DNA from: Roseovarius sp. UBA3070
GTDB taxonomy: Bacteria; Pseudomonadota; Alphaproteobacteria; Rhodobacterales; Rhodobacteraceae
Direction of reading: 5' to 3'
NCBI GenBank assembly: GCA_002366775.1
Contig: DFBW01000045.1
Coordinates: forward strand, 1-6,413
Length of the DNA: 6,413 nt
Part shown: piece by piece, positions 1-5,615 of the stretch
How positions within the stretch are numbered: position 1 is the first letter of the stretch
Layout of the letters: each line of letters begins with the position of its first letter
Position numbers and translations under genes: made by a program
Notes under the pieces: generated by a model
What the model was told of the DNA's origin: nothing
Database searches by the model: none
The model's input: the letters and a program-made list of their open reading frames with translations, nothing else

Positions 1-1782
1 AAACCGGAACGGTTTGGAATCCAGCAAAGACAAGGCGGCCGTGATCGTGCTTTTGGCCTTGATCCGGACAATGGCCGGGCTTTGTTTTACACCCACACTC
101 GAGATGATAAAGCTGGTGCCTGCAATATCCACGCGCCCGCCTTGGGGCGCGGTGATATGGCCACGATCAGCCGCAATCACAAAGCGCTTGTCATAAAGTG
201 ATCCATGCCCCGAGGCGCCCTGGATCACCGGCACATCCTTGATGAAACGTGTCTCAAGATCGTTGAAATCAAACCCCAGAAAAAAGTCAGGCCGGTGTTT
301 GGGAGCAGAGCGCAGCGCCAGCTGGATATCACTCAGCTTGGCCGCATTTACATTCTTGCTGATCCAGGTGCGTGTCGGGGGTGCCATCCGTTCGGGCCAC
401 AGCTGCAGTAATCGCTCAGGCGTGATCGCATCCATGCGCCCGTCCAACGCAACTGACCAGCCCTCCTCTTGCGCCGCGGCCTTGCCTGTCAGCACCAGAC
501 GCTGGCCCTGGTCGCTAAAGCTCATCTCGCCCAGGGTCAGCTCAAACGGGTCGAGCTTCAGCCGGGTTTCCATCGTGGCGCCCTCAATGGCCACCGGCTC
601 ACCATAGAGATCATCCGGATTGGCGCTCAGCTCGGTGATGCGAAACTGTGACCACAATTCGGTTGGCCACCCCTGATCAGCCCCCACCAGAAGGGCCTTG
701 CCCTCAACCCGCGCCGTCACCCATTTGCTGTCCACAAACACTTCGTCGACCTGCATAGACTGCGTGTTGGGGTCATAGGTGAAATAAGCCTGTGCCTTTG
801 AAAACGGAATTGGCTTGGTGGCAGCCGTCGGTTGCAACGCACCGGCCCCGATTTGCAACGTCGCGTTCAGCGGGCCCAATGCACCTGCGTCTTCGACCGA
901 TGCCCGCAGCGCCCCGGAAATGGGGGCATCCAGCGCCTCAAGCCAGGCCAGTGCGGGGGATTGTCCGGCGATATCTCGGGCGGGCATATCCTCAAAACTA
1001 ACCCCGAATTGCGCAGCGGTTTGGCCAATTTCACCGGTGTAATTCATCTCCAGCGTGGTGGCGTAGCCGCGATTGCCCAGCAGTACAAAATCGCCGCGCA
1101 ATTGCAGGGTTTCGTTCGTACGGGTCAACTCGATCCGGCCGCCATCAACCGTCCAGCCGCGCCGCGCACGGGCATCTTCGTATTGAACGGTCAGATTGTC
1201 CGCTTCAACCCGCTTGAGGGCGGTGAAATTGGGCCTGAGCAGGAATTGATCCATCTCCTGGATAAGCCCTGCAAAACTGGGGGCTTCCTGTACGGTTTTG
1301 GGGCTATCCCCCACCGCCAGCCCGATATTGCCCTGCGCACTGCGGCGCAGGCGCACGGTGGCGCCTGACAGGCGGATCGTACCTGGCTGCACCTGCCCGC
1401 GCAGCAGGGGGCGCAGCGCCAATGTGCCGTCCACATCAGACAACACAGCCAGCCGCTCGCCGCGCATATCGGAAATGGCCAGGTTGCGTATTACCAGCCG
1501 GGGCACCCAGTCACGCTCCAGCACCACGGCCATATCGCCAAAGTCTAAATGCGCGCCTTCCACCTCGCCATTGATCCGCTCGGACATGGATTGGCGCAGC
1601 CAGTCTGGCGCACTGATCTGTTTGCCACGGATTGAAAACAGACCGATGAGCGCAACCAACAGCACTATCCCGACAAGCCCACAAACAAACAGGCACACCC
1701 GCCCTACCCGGCTGCGGCGGGGTTTGGGCGTGCCGGGTTGTGCTTCGGGCGCGGGGCCGGTTTCGGGGTCTGGCTCGCTCAT
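1..1782 (-). CDS. AsmA/YhdP-like DUF3971 envelope protein, N-terminal part (3' end outside window)
   Basis: The minus-strand frame starts at ATG 1782 and stays open for 594 codons to the left edge, so the gene is partial. Residues 1-26 are a Pro/Glu/Arg-rich cytoplasmic tail. Residues 27-50 form one hydrophobic helix (VGRVCLFVCGLVGIVLLVAL...), and the rest is a periplasmic-type chain rich in short beta strands. Around 462-477 lies a WPERMAPPTRTWI segment resembling the W-P...W-[IL] signature of DUF3971/AsmA-like proteins. Family members are usually about 1,000-1,300 residues, so roughly half is probably missing. AsmA/YhdP relatives are thought to form long grooves that carry phospholipid between inner and outer membranes; that role is inferred here. 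AGGAG (complement of 1787-1791) lies 4 nt before the ATG and supports this start. The gene diverges from bcp. Family assignment is fairly secure; substrate and partners are unknown. Confidence 0.85.
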   Translation of the reverse strand, partial: MSEPDPETGPAPEAQPGTPKPRRSRVGRVCLFVCGLVGIVLLVALIGLFSIRGKQISAPDWLRQSMSERINGEVEGAHLDFGDMAVVLERDWVPRLVIRNLAISDMRGERLAVLSDVDGTLALRPLLRGQVQPGTIRLSGATVRLRRSAQGNIGLAVGDSPKTVQEAPSFAGLIQEMDQFLLRPNFTALKRVEADNLTVQYEDARARRGWTVDGGRIELTRTNETLQLRGDFVLLGNRGYATTLEMNYTGEIGQTAAQFGVSFEDMPARDIAGQSPALAWLEALDAPISGALRASVEDAGALGPLNATLQIGAGALQPTAATKPIPFSKAQAYFTYDPNTQSMQVDEVFVDSKWVTARVEGKALLVGADQGWPTELWSQFRITELSANPDDLYGEPVAIEGATMETRLKLDPFELTLGEMSFSDQGQRLVLTGKAAAQEEGWSVALDGRMDAITPERLLQLWPERMAPPTRTWISKNVNAAKLSDIQLALRSAPKHRPDFFLGFDFNDLETRFIKDVPVIQGASGHGSLYDKRFVIAADRGHITAPQGGRVDIAGTSFIISSVGVKQSPAIVRIKAKSTITAALSLLDSKPFRF

Positions 1783-1888
1783 GTTTCTCCTGAACGTACG
1801 GATCGGCATATGGTAAGTCGGGTTTCCTTTGTTCTCGCCTTTTGTGGCGGAATATGAAAGTCACATTGCGACCAAACAAGGATGCCCC
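1783..1888. promoter_or_regulatory. Divergent intergenic region: AsmA-like gene / bcp
   Basis: This 106-bp gap must carry the start signals for both divergent genes. For the minus-strand gene, AGGAG (complement of 1787-1791) is a clear ribosome binding site. For bcp, AAGGA at 1878-1882 sits 6 nt before ATG 1889. A weak sigma70-like promoter for bcp can be drawn as TTGTTC (1829-1834) and TATGAA (1853-1858) with an 18-nt spacer; it matches the consensus at about 3 and 4 of 6 positions, so it is only a candidate. No convincing promoter was found for the other strand, and no OxyR- or Fur-like operator was recognised. Confidence 0.4.
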
Positions 1889-2350
1889 ATGCCCGATATC
1901 ACCGAAATGGCCCCTGATTTCACCCTGCCCCGCGATGGTGGCGGCGAAATCACGCTGTCAGAGTTGAAACCACAAGCCGTGGTTTTGTTCTTCTATCCAC
2001 GCGATGACACCCCCGGATGCACCACCGAGGCGATTGGGTTTACCCAAAACGGGCAAGCCTTTGGCGACGCCAATGTTACGGTGCTGGGCATTTCCAAAGA
2101 CAGCGTCGCCAAGCATGACAAGTTCCGTGACAAGCATGGCCTTGGCGTGGCGCTTTTGTCAGATGAGGCCAGCGATGTGTGTGAACGCTACGGTGTGTGG
2201 AAAGAAAAAAACATGTACGGCAAGACGTTTATGGGCATTGAGCGCACGACTTTCCTGATTGATGGGTCGGGCCGCATTGCGCAGGTTTGGCACAAAGTCA
2301 AAGTGCCCGGTCATGTGGATGACGTTCTGAGCGCGGCCAAATCGCTGTGA
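1889..2350 (+). CDS. bcp: Thiol peroxidase, Bcp/PrxQ family, lacking the usual resolving cysteine
   Basis: The predicted protein has 153 residues, the usual size for Bcp/PrxQ peroxiredoxins, which reduce hydrogen peroxide and organic hydroperoxides in the cytoplasm. The active site P37-R-D-D-T41-P-G-C44 is the PxxxTxxC motif: C44 is the peroxidatic cysteine, and R119 (IERTTF) is the conserved arginine that activates it. E. coli Bcp has its resolving cysteine five residues after the first; here that position is I49. The alternative site used by some PrxQ proteins (helix around HDKFRDKHG, residues 76-84) is also not cysteine. The only other cysteine is C98 (SDVCERYGVW), so this may be a one-Cys enzyme or use C98. 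The frame extends upstream to an ATG at 1829, but the start at 1889 fits the family N-terminus (MPDITEMAPDFTLP) and has AAGGA 6 nt upstream. The stop overlaps the next gene by 4 bp. Confidence 0.93.
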   Translation: MPDITEMAPDFTLPRDGGGEITLSELKPQAVVLFFYPRDDTPGCTTEAIGFTQNGQAFGDANVTVLGISKDSVAKHDKFRDKHGLGVALLSDEASDVCERYGVWKEKNMYGKTFMGIERTTFLIDGSGRIAQVWHKVKVPGHVDDVLSAAKSL

Positions 2351-3156
2351 GCACGCTCACTCAGATGGCGGTTGATGTGCTGAACACCGCCGATGGCCGC
2401 GCCAAAACGGCCCTGTCACTGCAACATGCAAAGACCTGGTTTGAGGCGCGCGCCGCCGGGGTGGATATTCCGCTGGGGGATGCGCAGCCGCCGCTGACAC
2501 CGGCACGGCCCCCAAAGCCTGAGTTGCTCAACCCGCGTGATGTGCCTCGTCGCCGCCCCGGCAGCCCACAGGGCCGGATCGCGCTATTGCACGCTGTGGC
2601 ACACATCGAGCTGAACGCCGTGGATTTGCATTGGGATATCATCGCGCGGTTTGCAGATGTCAAAATGCCGATGGGATATTATGATGATTGGGTCAAGGCC
2701 GCGAGCGAAGAATCCAAACATTTCAACCTGATATCAGACTGTCTTGAGGCATTGGGCAGCCATTATGGCGCCCTGCCAGCGCATGCCGGAATGTGGCGCG
2801 CAGCCGAAGACACTGTGGATGATTTCATGGGCCGTCTGGCCGTGGTTCCCATGGTGTTAGAGGCCCGTGGATTGGATGTGACCCCCGGCATGATCGAGGT
2901 TTTTGCCAAAGCAGGCGAGGTACAGGCGGTTGAAGCAATGAACGTGATCTACAGCGAGGAAGTGGCGCATGTGGCCTATGGCTCAAAGTGGTTTCACTTT
3001 CTGTGCGGCCGTCATGATCTGGACCCAAAAGAGGTGTTTCACACGCTGGTGCGCACCTATTTCCACGGGCCATTGAAGCCTCCCTTCAATGAAGAAAAAC
3101 GTGCCGAAGCAGGGCTGCCGCCCGATTTCTATTGGCCCTTGAGCGAAACCCTGTGA
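2347..3156 (+). CDS. DUF455 ferritin-like (di-metal) protein
   Basis: The protein has 269 residues and matches the DUF455 family (COG2833-type), predicted four-helix ferritin-like proteins with no settled function. Likely metal ligands come in the expected order: H86/E88 (AVAHIELNAVD), E121/E122 and H125 (SEESKHF), E172 (VLEARGLD), and E204/E205 with H208 (SEEVAHVAYG). This pattern of carboxylates and ExxH motifs is typical of diiron or Fe/Mn carboxylate sites. Residues 45-75 are a Pro/Arg-rich linker before the helical core. The GTG start at 2347 overlaps the bcp TGA (GTGA), and there is no clear Shine-Dalgarno sequence, so translation is probably coupled to bcp. An ATG at 2365 (M7) is the alternative start and also lacks a clear ribosome binding site. 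Pairing with a peroxidase suggests a redox or metal-related role, but that is inference. Family call is strong; function unknown. Confidence 0.9.
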   Translation: MSTLTQMAVDVLNTADGRAKTALSLQHAKTWFEARAAGVDIPLGDAQPPLTPARPPKPELLNPRDVPRRRPGSPQGRIALLHAVAHIELNAVDLHWDIIARFADVKMPMGYYDDWVKAASEESKHFNLISDCLEALGSHYGALPAHAGMWRAAEDTVDDFMGRLAVVPMVLEARGLDVTPGMIEVFAKAGEVQAVEAMNVIYSEEVAHVAYGSKWFHFLCGRHDLDPKEVFHTLVRTYFHGPLKPPFNEEKRAEAGLPPDFYWPLSETL

Positions 3157-3356
3157 GGCAACATTCACGCCGTGGGACAACCCCTTGGAATCGGCGGATT
3201 TTCGCCACCAGTACATTAATCCGCCAAAAACGTCGAATCACTTGGTCAAATTTCTTGCTCAACCCAAGTACACTGGGGTATGCAGCATCGCAGGGTGCCG
3301 ATCACTCACAATAATACGAGCGCCACTTTGGGTTGGGATAAACTAGGGACGGGTTC
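3157..3356 (+). promoter_or_regulatory. Upstream region of the M23-bactofilin operon, with RBS that fixes a TTG start
   Basis: This 200-bp gap separates the bcp-DUF455 pair from the cell-wall operon and presumably holds its promoter. AGGGA at 3345-3349 lies 7 nt before TTG 3357. An in-frame TAA at 3339-3341 rules out any earlier start, so the RBS decides for TTG. Promoter candidates are poor: TTGCTC (3255-3260) with TATGCA (3279-3284) at 18-nt spacing is the best I could draw and is weak. Two GAATC sites (3188-3192 and 3235-3239) match the GANTC target of the CcrM methyltransferase. Long-range inverted octamers CAACCCAA (3260-3267) and TTGGGTTG (3328-3335) could fold the leader, with the second ending 9 nt before the RBS. 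Confidence 0.4.
3193..3225. other. 8-bp inverted repeat / stem-loop after the DUF455 gene
   Basis: GGCGGATT (3193-3200) and AATCCGCC (3218-3225) are perfect inverted repeats around a 17-nt loop, starting 36 bp after the DUF455 stop. No T-run follows on either strand (the plus strand continues AAAAACG), so it is not a standard intrinsic terminator. It may still be a 3' processing or attenuation structure for the bcp-DUF455 transcript, or a protein-binding palindrome. An 8-bp match could also arise by chance in a gap this size. Confidence 0.35.
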
Positions 3357-4679
3357 TTGCGTACCAAACTTGCGATCAAATTTGATGGCCTGCTGGAACG
3401 GTATTTTCCAGAACGGCGCGTCTTTCTAAAATCCGACACGGACACGCGGTTTATCCGCCTGCGTCCGGCCTCGCAAATGCTTGCTTTCCTTGGCTGTTCG
3501 GCCGTCGTGGCCTGGGCGATTATCGCCACTGCGGTGCTTATCATGGACAGCATCGGATCGGGCAATTTCCGAGAACAGGCCAAACGTGATCAGCGCACTT
3601 ATGAGACGCGCCTGAATGATCTGTCTGGCGAACGTGACTTGCGCGCTGGCGAGGCGATCGCCGCCCAGGAGCGGTTCAACTCGGCCCTGTCTGAAATTTC
3701 CAAAATGCAATCCGAGCTGCTGGCCTCGGAAACCCGCCGCCGGGAAATGGAAACCGGGATCGAAGTGATCCAGGCCACATTGCGCAAGGTGATGAACGAA
3801 CGCGATGACGCGCGTGACGAAACCACCCAACTGGCGCAATCCATCCAGGACAATGTCGGCCAGCCCGGCCAAAGCCAAACCAAAGGTGGGCTGAACAAGG
3901 ACACATTGGATTTCCTGACGGCCGCACTTGAAGACACCGCCACCCAACGGGATCTGGTCACCTCCAATGCCCAAGACGCGTTGCTGGCCGCCGATGAAAT
4001 GGCCCAGCAGATTGCGCTGATGAAAGATCAGAACGATCAGATTTTTCGCCAATTGGAAGAGGCCATGACCATTTCGGTAGAACCGCTGGACAAGATGTTC
4101 AGCGCTGCGGGCATGAACACTAACAGCCTGTTGAGCACTGTTCGCAAAGGTTATTCCGGCCAGGGCGGCCCGCTGACACCGCTTAGTTTTTCAACACGGG
4201 GCGATGACCCCTCGGTTGATACGTTGCGCGCCAATCGCATCCTTGGCCAGATGGACAAGCTGAACCTCTATCGCATCGCCGCACAAAAAGCGCCCTTTGC
4301 AATCCCGGTGAAAAATGCCTTCCGATACACCTCGGGCTTTGGCATGCGCTGGGGCCGGATGCACAACGGCACCGATTTTGCAGCCCCTCACGGCACGCCG
4401 ATCCATGCCACCGCCGACGGTGTTGTCACCCATGCGGGCTGGCAATCCGGATATGGCCGGCTGGTCAAGATTCAGCATGAGTTCGGCATCGAAACCCGTT
4501 ATGCCCACCAGTCAAAACTCTTCGTCAAGGTAGGACAAAGGGTCTCGCGCGGGCAAAAAATTGGTGCTATGGGGAATACTGGACGTTCTACCGGCACTCA
4601 TCTACATTACGAAGTCCGTGTCGGCGGCAAGCCCGTCAACCCCATGATCTATATCAAGGCAGCCAACGATGTTTTCTAA
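3357..4679 (+). CDS. Membrane-anchored M23 (LytM-type) peptidoglycan endopeptidase
   Basis: The protein has 440 residues and begins at TTG. Residues 1-40 are a basic, probably cytoplasmic segment, and 42-64 form one transmembrane helix (MLAFLGCSAVVAWAIIATAV...). Residues about 70-165 are a charged coiled-coil region, with a further helical stretch at 185-235. The C-terminal M23 domain spans about 315-435. Its zinc/catalytic set is complete: H336 and D340 (HNGTD), H384 (RYAHQSK), and H415/H417 (HLHYEV), so an active zinc endopeptidase cutting peptidoglycan cross-links in the periplasm is predicted, rather than an EnvC/NlpD-like degenerate activator. TTG 3357 is supported by AGGGA 7 nt upstream and an in-frame stop at 3339-3341; the next ATG (M41) would cut into the membrane helix. 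The bactofilin start codon lies inside its last codons. The architecture resembles the bactofilin-partnered M23 hydrolase LmdC of other alphaproteobacteria; orthology is inferred. Confidence 0.93.
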   Translation: MRTKLAIKFDGLLERYFPERRVFLKSDTDTRFIRLRPASQMLAFLGCSAVVAWAIIATAVLIMDSIGSGNFREQAKRDQRTYETRLNDLSGERDLRAGEAIAAQERFNSALSEISKMQSELLASETRRREMETGIEVIQATLRKVMNERDDARDETTQLAQSIQDNVGQPGQSQTKGGLNKDTLDFLTAALEDTATQRDLVTSNAQDALLAADEMAQQIALMKDQNDQIFRQLEEAMTISVEPLDKMFSAAGMNTNSLLSTVRKGYSGQGGPLTPLSFSTRGDDPSVDTLRANRILGQMDKLNLYRIAAQKAPFAIPVKNAFRYTSGFGMRWGRMHNGTDFAAPHGTPIHATADGVVTHAGWQSGYGRLVKIQHEFGIETRYAHQSKLFVKVGQRVSRGQKIGAMGNTGRSTGTHLHYEVRVGGKPVNPMIYIKAANDVF

Positions 4680-5184
4680 AAGCAAAATCAACGACCCCGC
4701 CCCGAAACCTGATGAGGGAACAAAGCCAGCCATGCCAGCAGCCAAGCCCGACGCCGCCCCTGCTGCCGCAGAATTCAAAGCAGCCGCGCCCAAAGCCAAG
4801 CCTCCTGCATCTGTGTTGTCTTCGGATTTGCATGTGACCGGCAACATGAAAACCACCGGCGATATTCAGATCGAAGGCACAGTTGAGGGCGACATTCGCG
4901 CGCACCTGCTGACCATCGGCGAAGGCGCCACCATCAAAGGCGAAGTGATTGCTGATGATGTGGTGATCAATGGGCGCATCGTAGGGCGTGTGCGTGGCCT
5001 GAAGGTGCGTCTGACCTCGACCGCGCGTGTTGAGGGCGACATCATCCACAAGACCATTGCGATTGAAAGCGGTGCTCACTTTGAGGGCTCCGTGCAACGT
5101 CAGGATGACCCGCTGAATTCCAAATCAAAGAACCCGGTACCCTCAGGTGCCGCACCGGCAGCGCCCCAGCCCCCCAAAGGCTAA
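4669..5184 (+). CDS. Bactofilin (polymer-forming cytoskeletal protein)
   Basis: The protein has 171 residues. It starts at an ATG inside the M23 gene, overlapping it by 11 bp in another frame, with AAGG about 9 nt upstream. Residues 48-144 form the bactofilin (DUF583) core: repeated short strands with regularly spaced glycines (GDIQIEGTVEGDI, LTIGEGATIKGEV, INGRIVGRV, ARVEGDI, AHFEGSV), as expected for a right-handed beta-helix that polymerises end to end without nucleotide. The flanks are disordered: an Ala/Pro/Lys-rich stretch at 9-47 and a Pro/Ala-rich tail at 145-171. The N-terminus MFSKSK resembles the short membrane-targeting peptide (MFSK-type) of Caulobacter BacA. Bactofilins act as cytoplasmic, membrane-associated scaffolds that place cell-wall enzymes; the overlapping M23 gene is the obvious partner. 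A terminator follows the stop closely, so this is the last gene of the operon. Confidence 0.93.
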   Translation: MFSKSKINDPAPKPDEGTKPAMPAAKPDAAPAAAEFKAAAPKAKPPASVLSSDLHVTGNMKTTGDIQIEGTVEGDIRAHLLTIGEGATIKGEVIADDVVINGRIVGRVRGLKVRLTSTARVEGDIIHKTIAIESGAHFEGSVQRQDDPLNSKSKNPVPSGAAPAAPQPPKG

Positions 5185-5205
5185 GCTTTCGGACCCAAAC
5201 AGTTT

Positions 5206-5240
5206 AAGGCACCCTGTCCGATGGCAAGGGTGCCTTTTTT
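5206..5240 (+). terminator. Rho-independent terminator after bactofilin
   Basis: GGCACCC (5208-5214) pairs with GGGTGCC (5228-5234) across a 13-nt loop, and TTTTTT (5235-5240) follows directly. The flanking AA/TT extends the stem by two pairs. A further perfect 7-bp inverted pair lies outside it: CCCAAAC (5194-5200) and GTTTGGG (5243-5249). The structure begins 21 bp after the bactofilin stop and should end the M23-bactofilin transcript. On the opposite strand the AA pair gives only a weak T-tract, so it is mainly a plus-strand terminator. Confidence 0.92.
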
Positions 5241-5265
5241 GTGTTTGGGCTACGGATCCAAAGCA

Positions 5266-5277
5266 TTTCGCGTAAAA
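5266..5277 (+). repeat. TTTCGCGTAAAA repeat, copy 1
   Basis: An identical 12-mer occurs at 6400-6411. Comparing the 20-bp contexts (5260-5279 and 6394-6413), both fit the pattern AAARCRTTTCGCGTAAAAYC, and the differences are all transitions. Both copies are non-coding, one before and one after the methyltransferase gene. This suggests members of a dispersed intergenic repeat family. A small hairpin (5287-5299) follows copy 1 and may belong to the same unit. Confidence 0.5.
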
Positions 5278-5286
5278 TCTGAATCA

Positions 5287-5299
5287 GAGGCTTTGCCTC
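5287..5299. other. Small hairpin next to repeat copy 1
   Basis: GAGGC (5287-5291) and GCCTC (5295-5299) form a perfect 5-bp stem around TTT. No T-run follows, so it is not a terminator. It lies 10 bp after the TTTCGCGTAAAA copy and could be the palindromic part of a larger repeat unit, but the second copy runs off the window, so this cannot be compared. Confidence 0.3.
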
Positions 5300-5370
5300 A
5301 AACGCCCACAAGGTTCATATGTCGTGGCGCGCATCGCCTTTTGCCTGCCTCAGGTTAAAGGTGATACGCT

Positions 5371-5556
5371 TTAGTTAATGGCAGTGAGCGGATCAATGAC
5401 CTGCGAAACTTCCGTAACCTTGCTAAAGGGAATGCCGCTCAGCTCGGCATGTTGTTTTATTTGATCCCTGCGGATACGGCCACACGGCCTCCTATCCAAA
5501 TATTCCTGCCCTGGTTGCGAGGTGCCACCGCTGACACACAAACCCGGATTGACCAT
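5371..5556 (-). CDS. Doubtful 61-residue hypothetical protein or remnant
   Basis: This open frame starts at ATG 5556 and ends at TAA 5371-5373. I do not recognise the product. It is basic in the middle (DRRPCGRIRRDQIKQH) and ends with a segment that reads like folded protein (AELSGIPFSKVTEVSQVIDP). Against it being a gene: an in-frame TGA lies one codon upstream of the ATG, there is no clear ribosome binding site, it has three AGG codons, and its third-position GC (about half) is lower than in the neighbouring genes. It could be a small gene, the decayed end of a former gene, or chance. Confidence 0.2.
   Translation of the reverse strand: MVNPGLCVSGGTSQPGQEYLDRRPCGRIRRDQIKQHAELSGIPFSKVTEVSQVIDPLTAIN
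5432..5462 (+). terminator. Possible weak terminator-like stem-loop
   Basis: ATGCCG (5432-5437) pairs perfectly with CGGCAT (5445-5450) across a 7-nt loop, followed by the T-rich but interrupted GTTGTTTTATTT. The stem is short and the T-tract broken, so termination would be weak. No plus-strand gene precedes it after the strong terminator at 5206-5240, so it would only make sense for a small transcript starting in 5250-5430 or as a read-through backup. It also overlaps the doubtful minus-strand frame. Confidence 0.25.
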
Positions 5557-5615
5557 CTGTCACGCGCTTGATCCACACGGTTGCACCACTTACAGCGGCT
5601 TGCTAGGCTTTTCAC

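Larger units (their letters stand above)
5250..5615. other. Intergenic segment with no convincing gene
   Basis: About 365 bp between the terminator and the methyltransferase. It holds one copy of the TTTCGCGTAAAA repeat (5266-5277), a small hairpin GAGGC-TTT-GCCTC (5287-5299), a stem-loop at 5432-5450 followed by T-rich sequence, and one doubtful 61-codon minus-strand frame (5371-5556). The methyltransferase promoter should lie in its right part, but no good -35/-10 pair was found; TTGATC (5568-5573) with TACAGC (5591-5596) is too weak to call. No tRNA or known riboswitch was recognised. Confidence 0.5.

Noticed and set aside
832..1816. Plus-strand frames of about 170-180 codons (832-1368 and 1298-1816)
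   Set aside because: They lie opposite the AsmA-like gene, whose 594-codon frame, membrane helix and RBS are far better evidence; their products are Arg/Pro/Ala-rich shadow-type sequence.
1835..1851. CGCC-TTTTGT-GGCG mini-palindrome in the divergent region as an operator
   Set aside because: A 4-bp stem is too short to separate from chance in this base composition.
1511..1879. 122-codon minus-strand frame starting upstream of the AsmA-like ATG
   Set aside because: It is in another frame from the AsmA-like gene, overlaps its N-terminus, and lacks both an RBS and domain signal.
1829..1888. Longer bcp start at ATG 1829
   Set aside because: It would add 20 residues not seen in the family and has no good RBS; ATG 1889 has AAGGA at proper spacing and gives the normal N-terminus.
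3157..3356. Possible tRNA or small gene in the gap before the M23 gene
   Set aside because: No cloverleaf with a T-loop GTTCRANNC pattern was found, and short frames there lack RBS and recognisable sequence.
3426..4052. 208-codon open frame on the minus strand
   Set aside because: It lies entirely opposite the well-supported M23 gene and has no recognisable domain; it is a shadow of a GC-rich coding region.
4700..4810. Ala/Pro/Lys-rich DNA in the bactofilin 5' part as a tandem repeat
   Set aside because: It is low-complexity protein coding (disordered linker) without a constant repeat unit.
5549..5596. TTGACC (5549-5554) or TTGATC (5568-5573) as the methyltransferase -35 box
   Set aside because: Neither has a -10 hexamer with more than about half the consensus at acceptable spacing.
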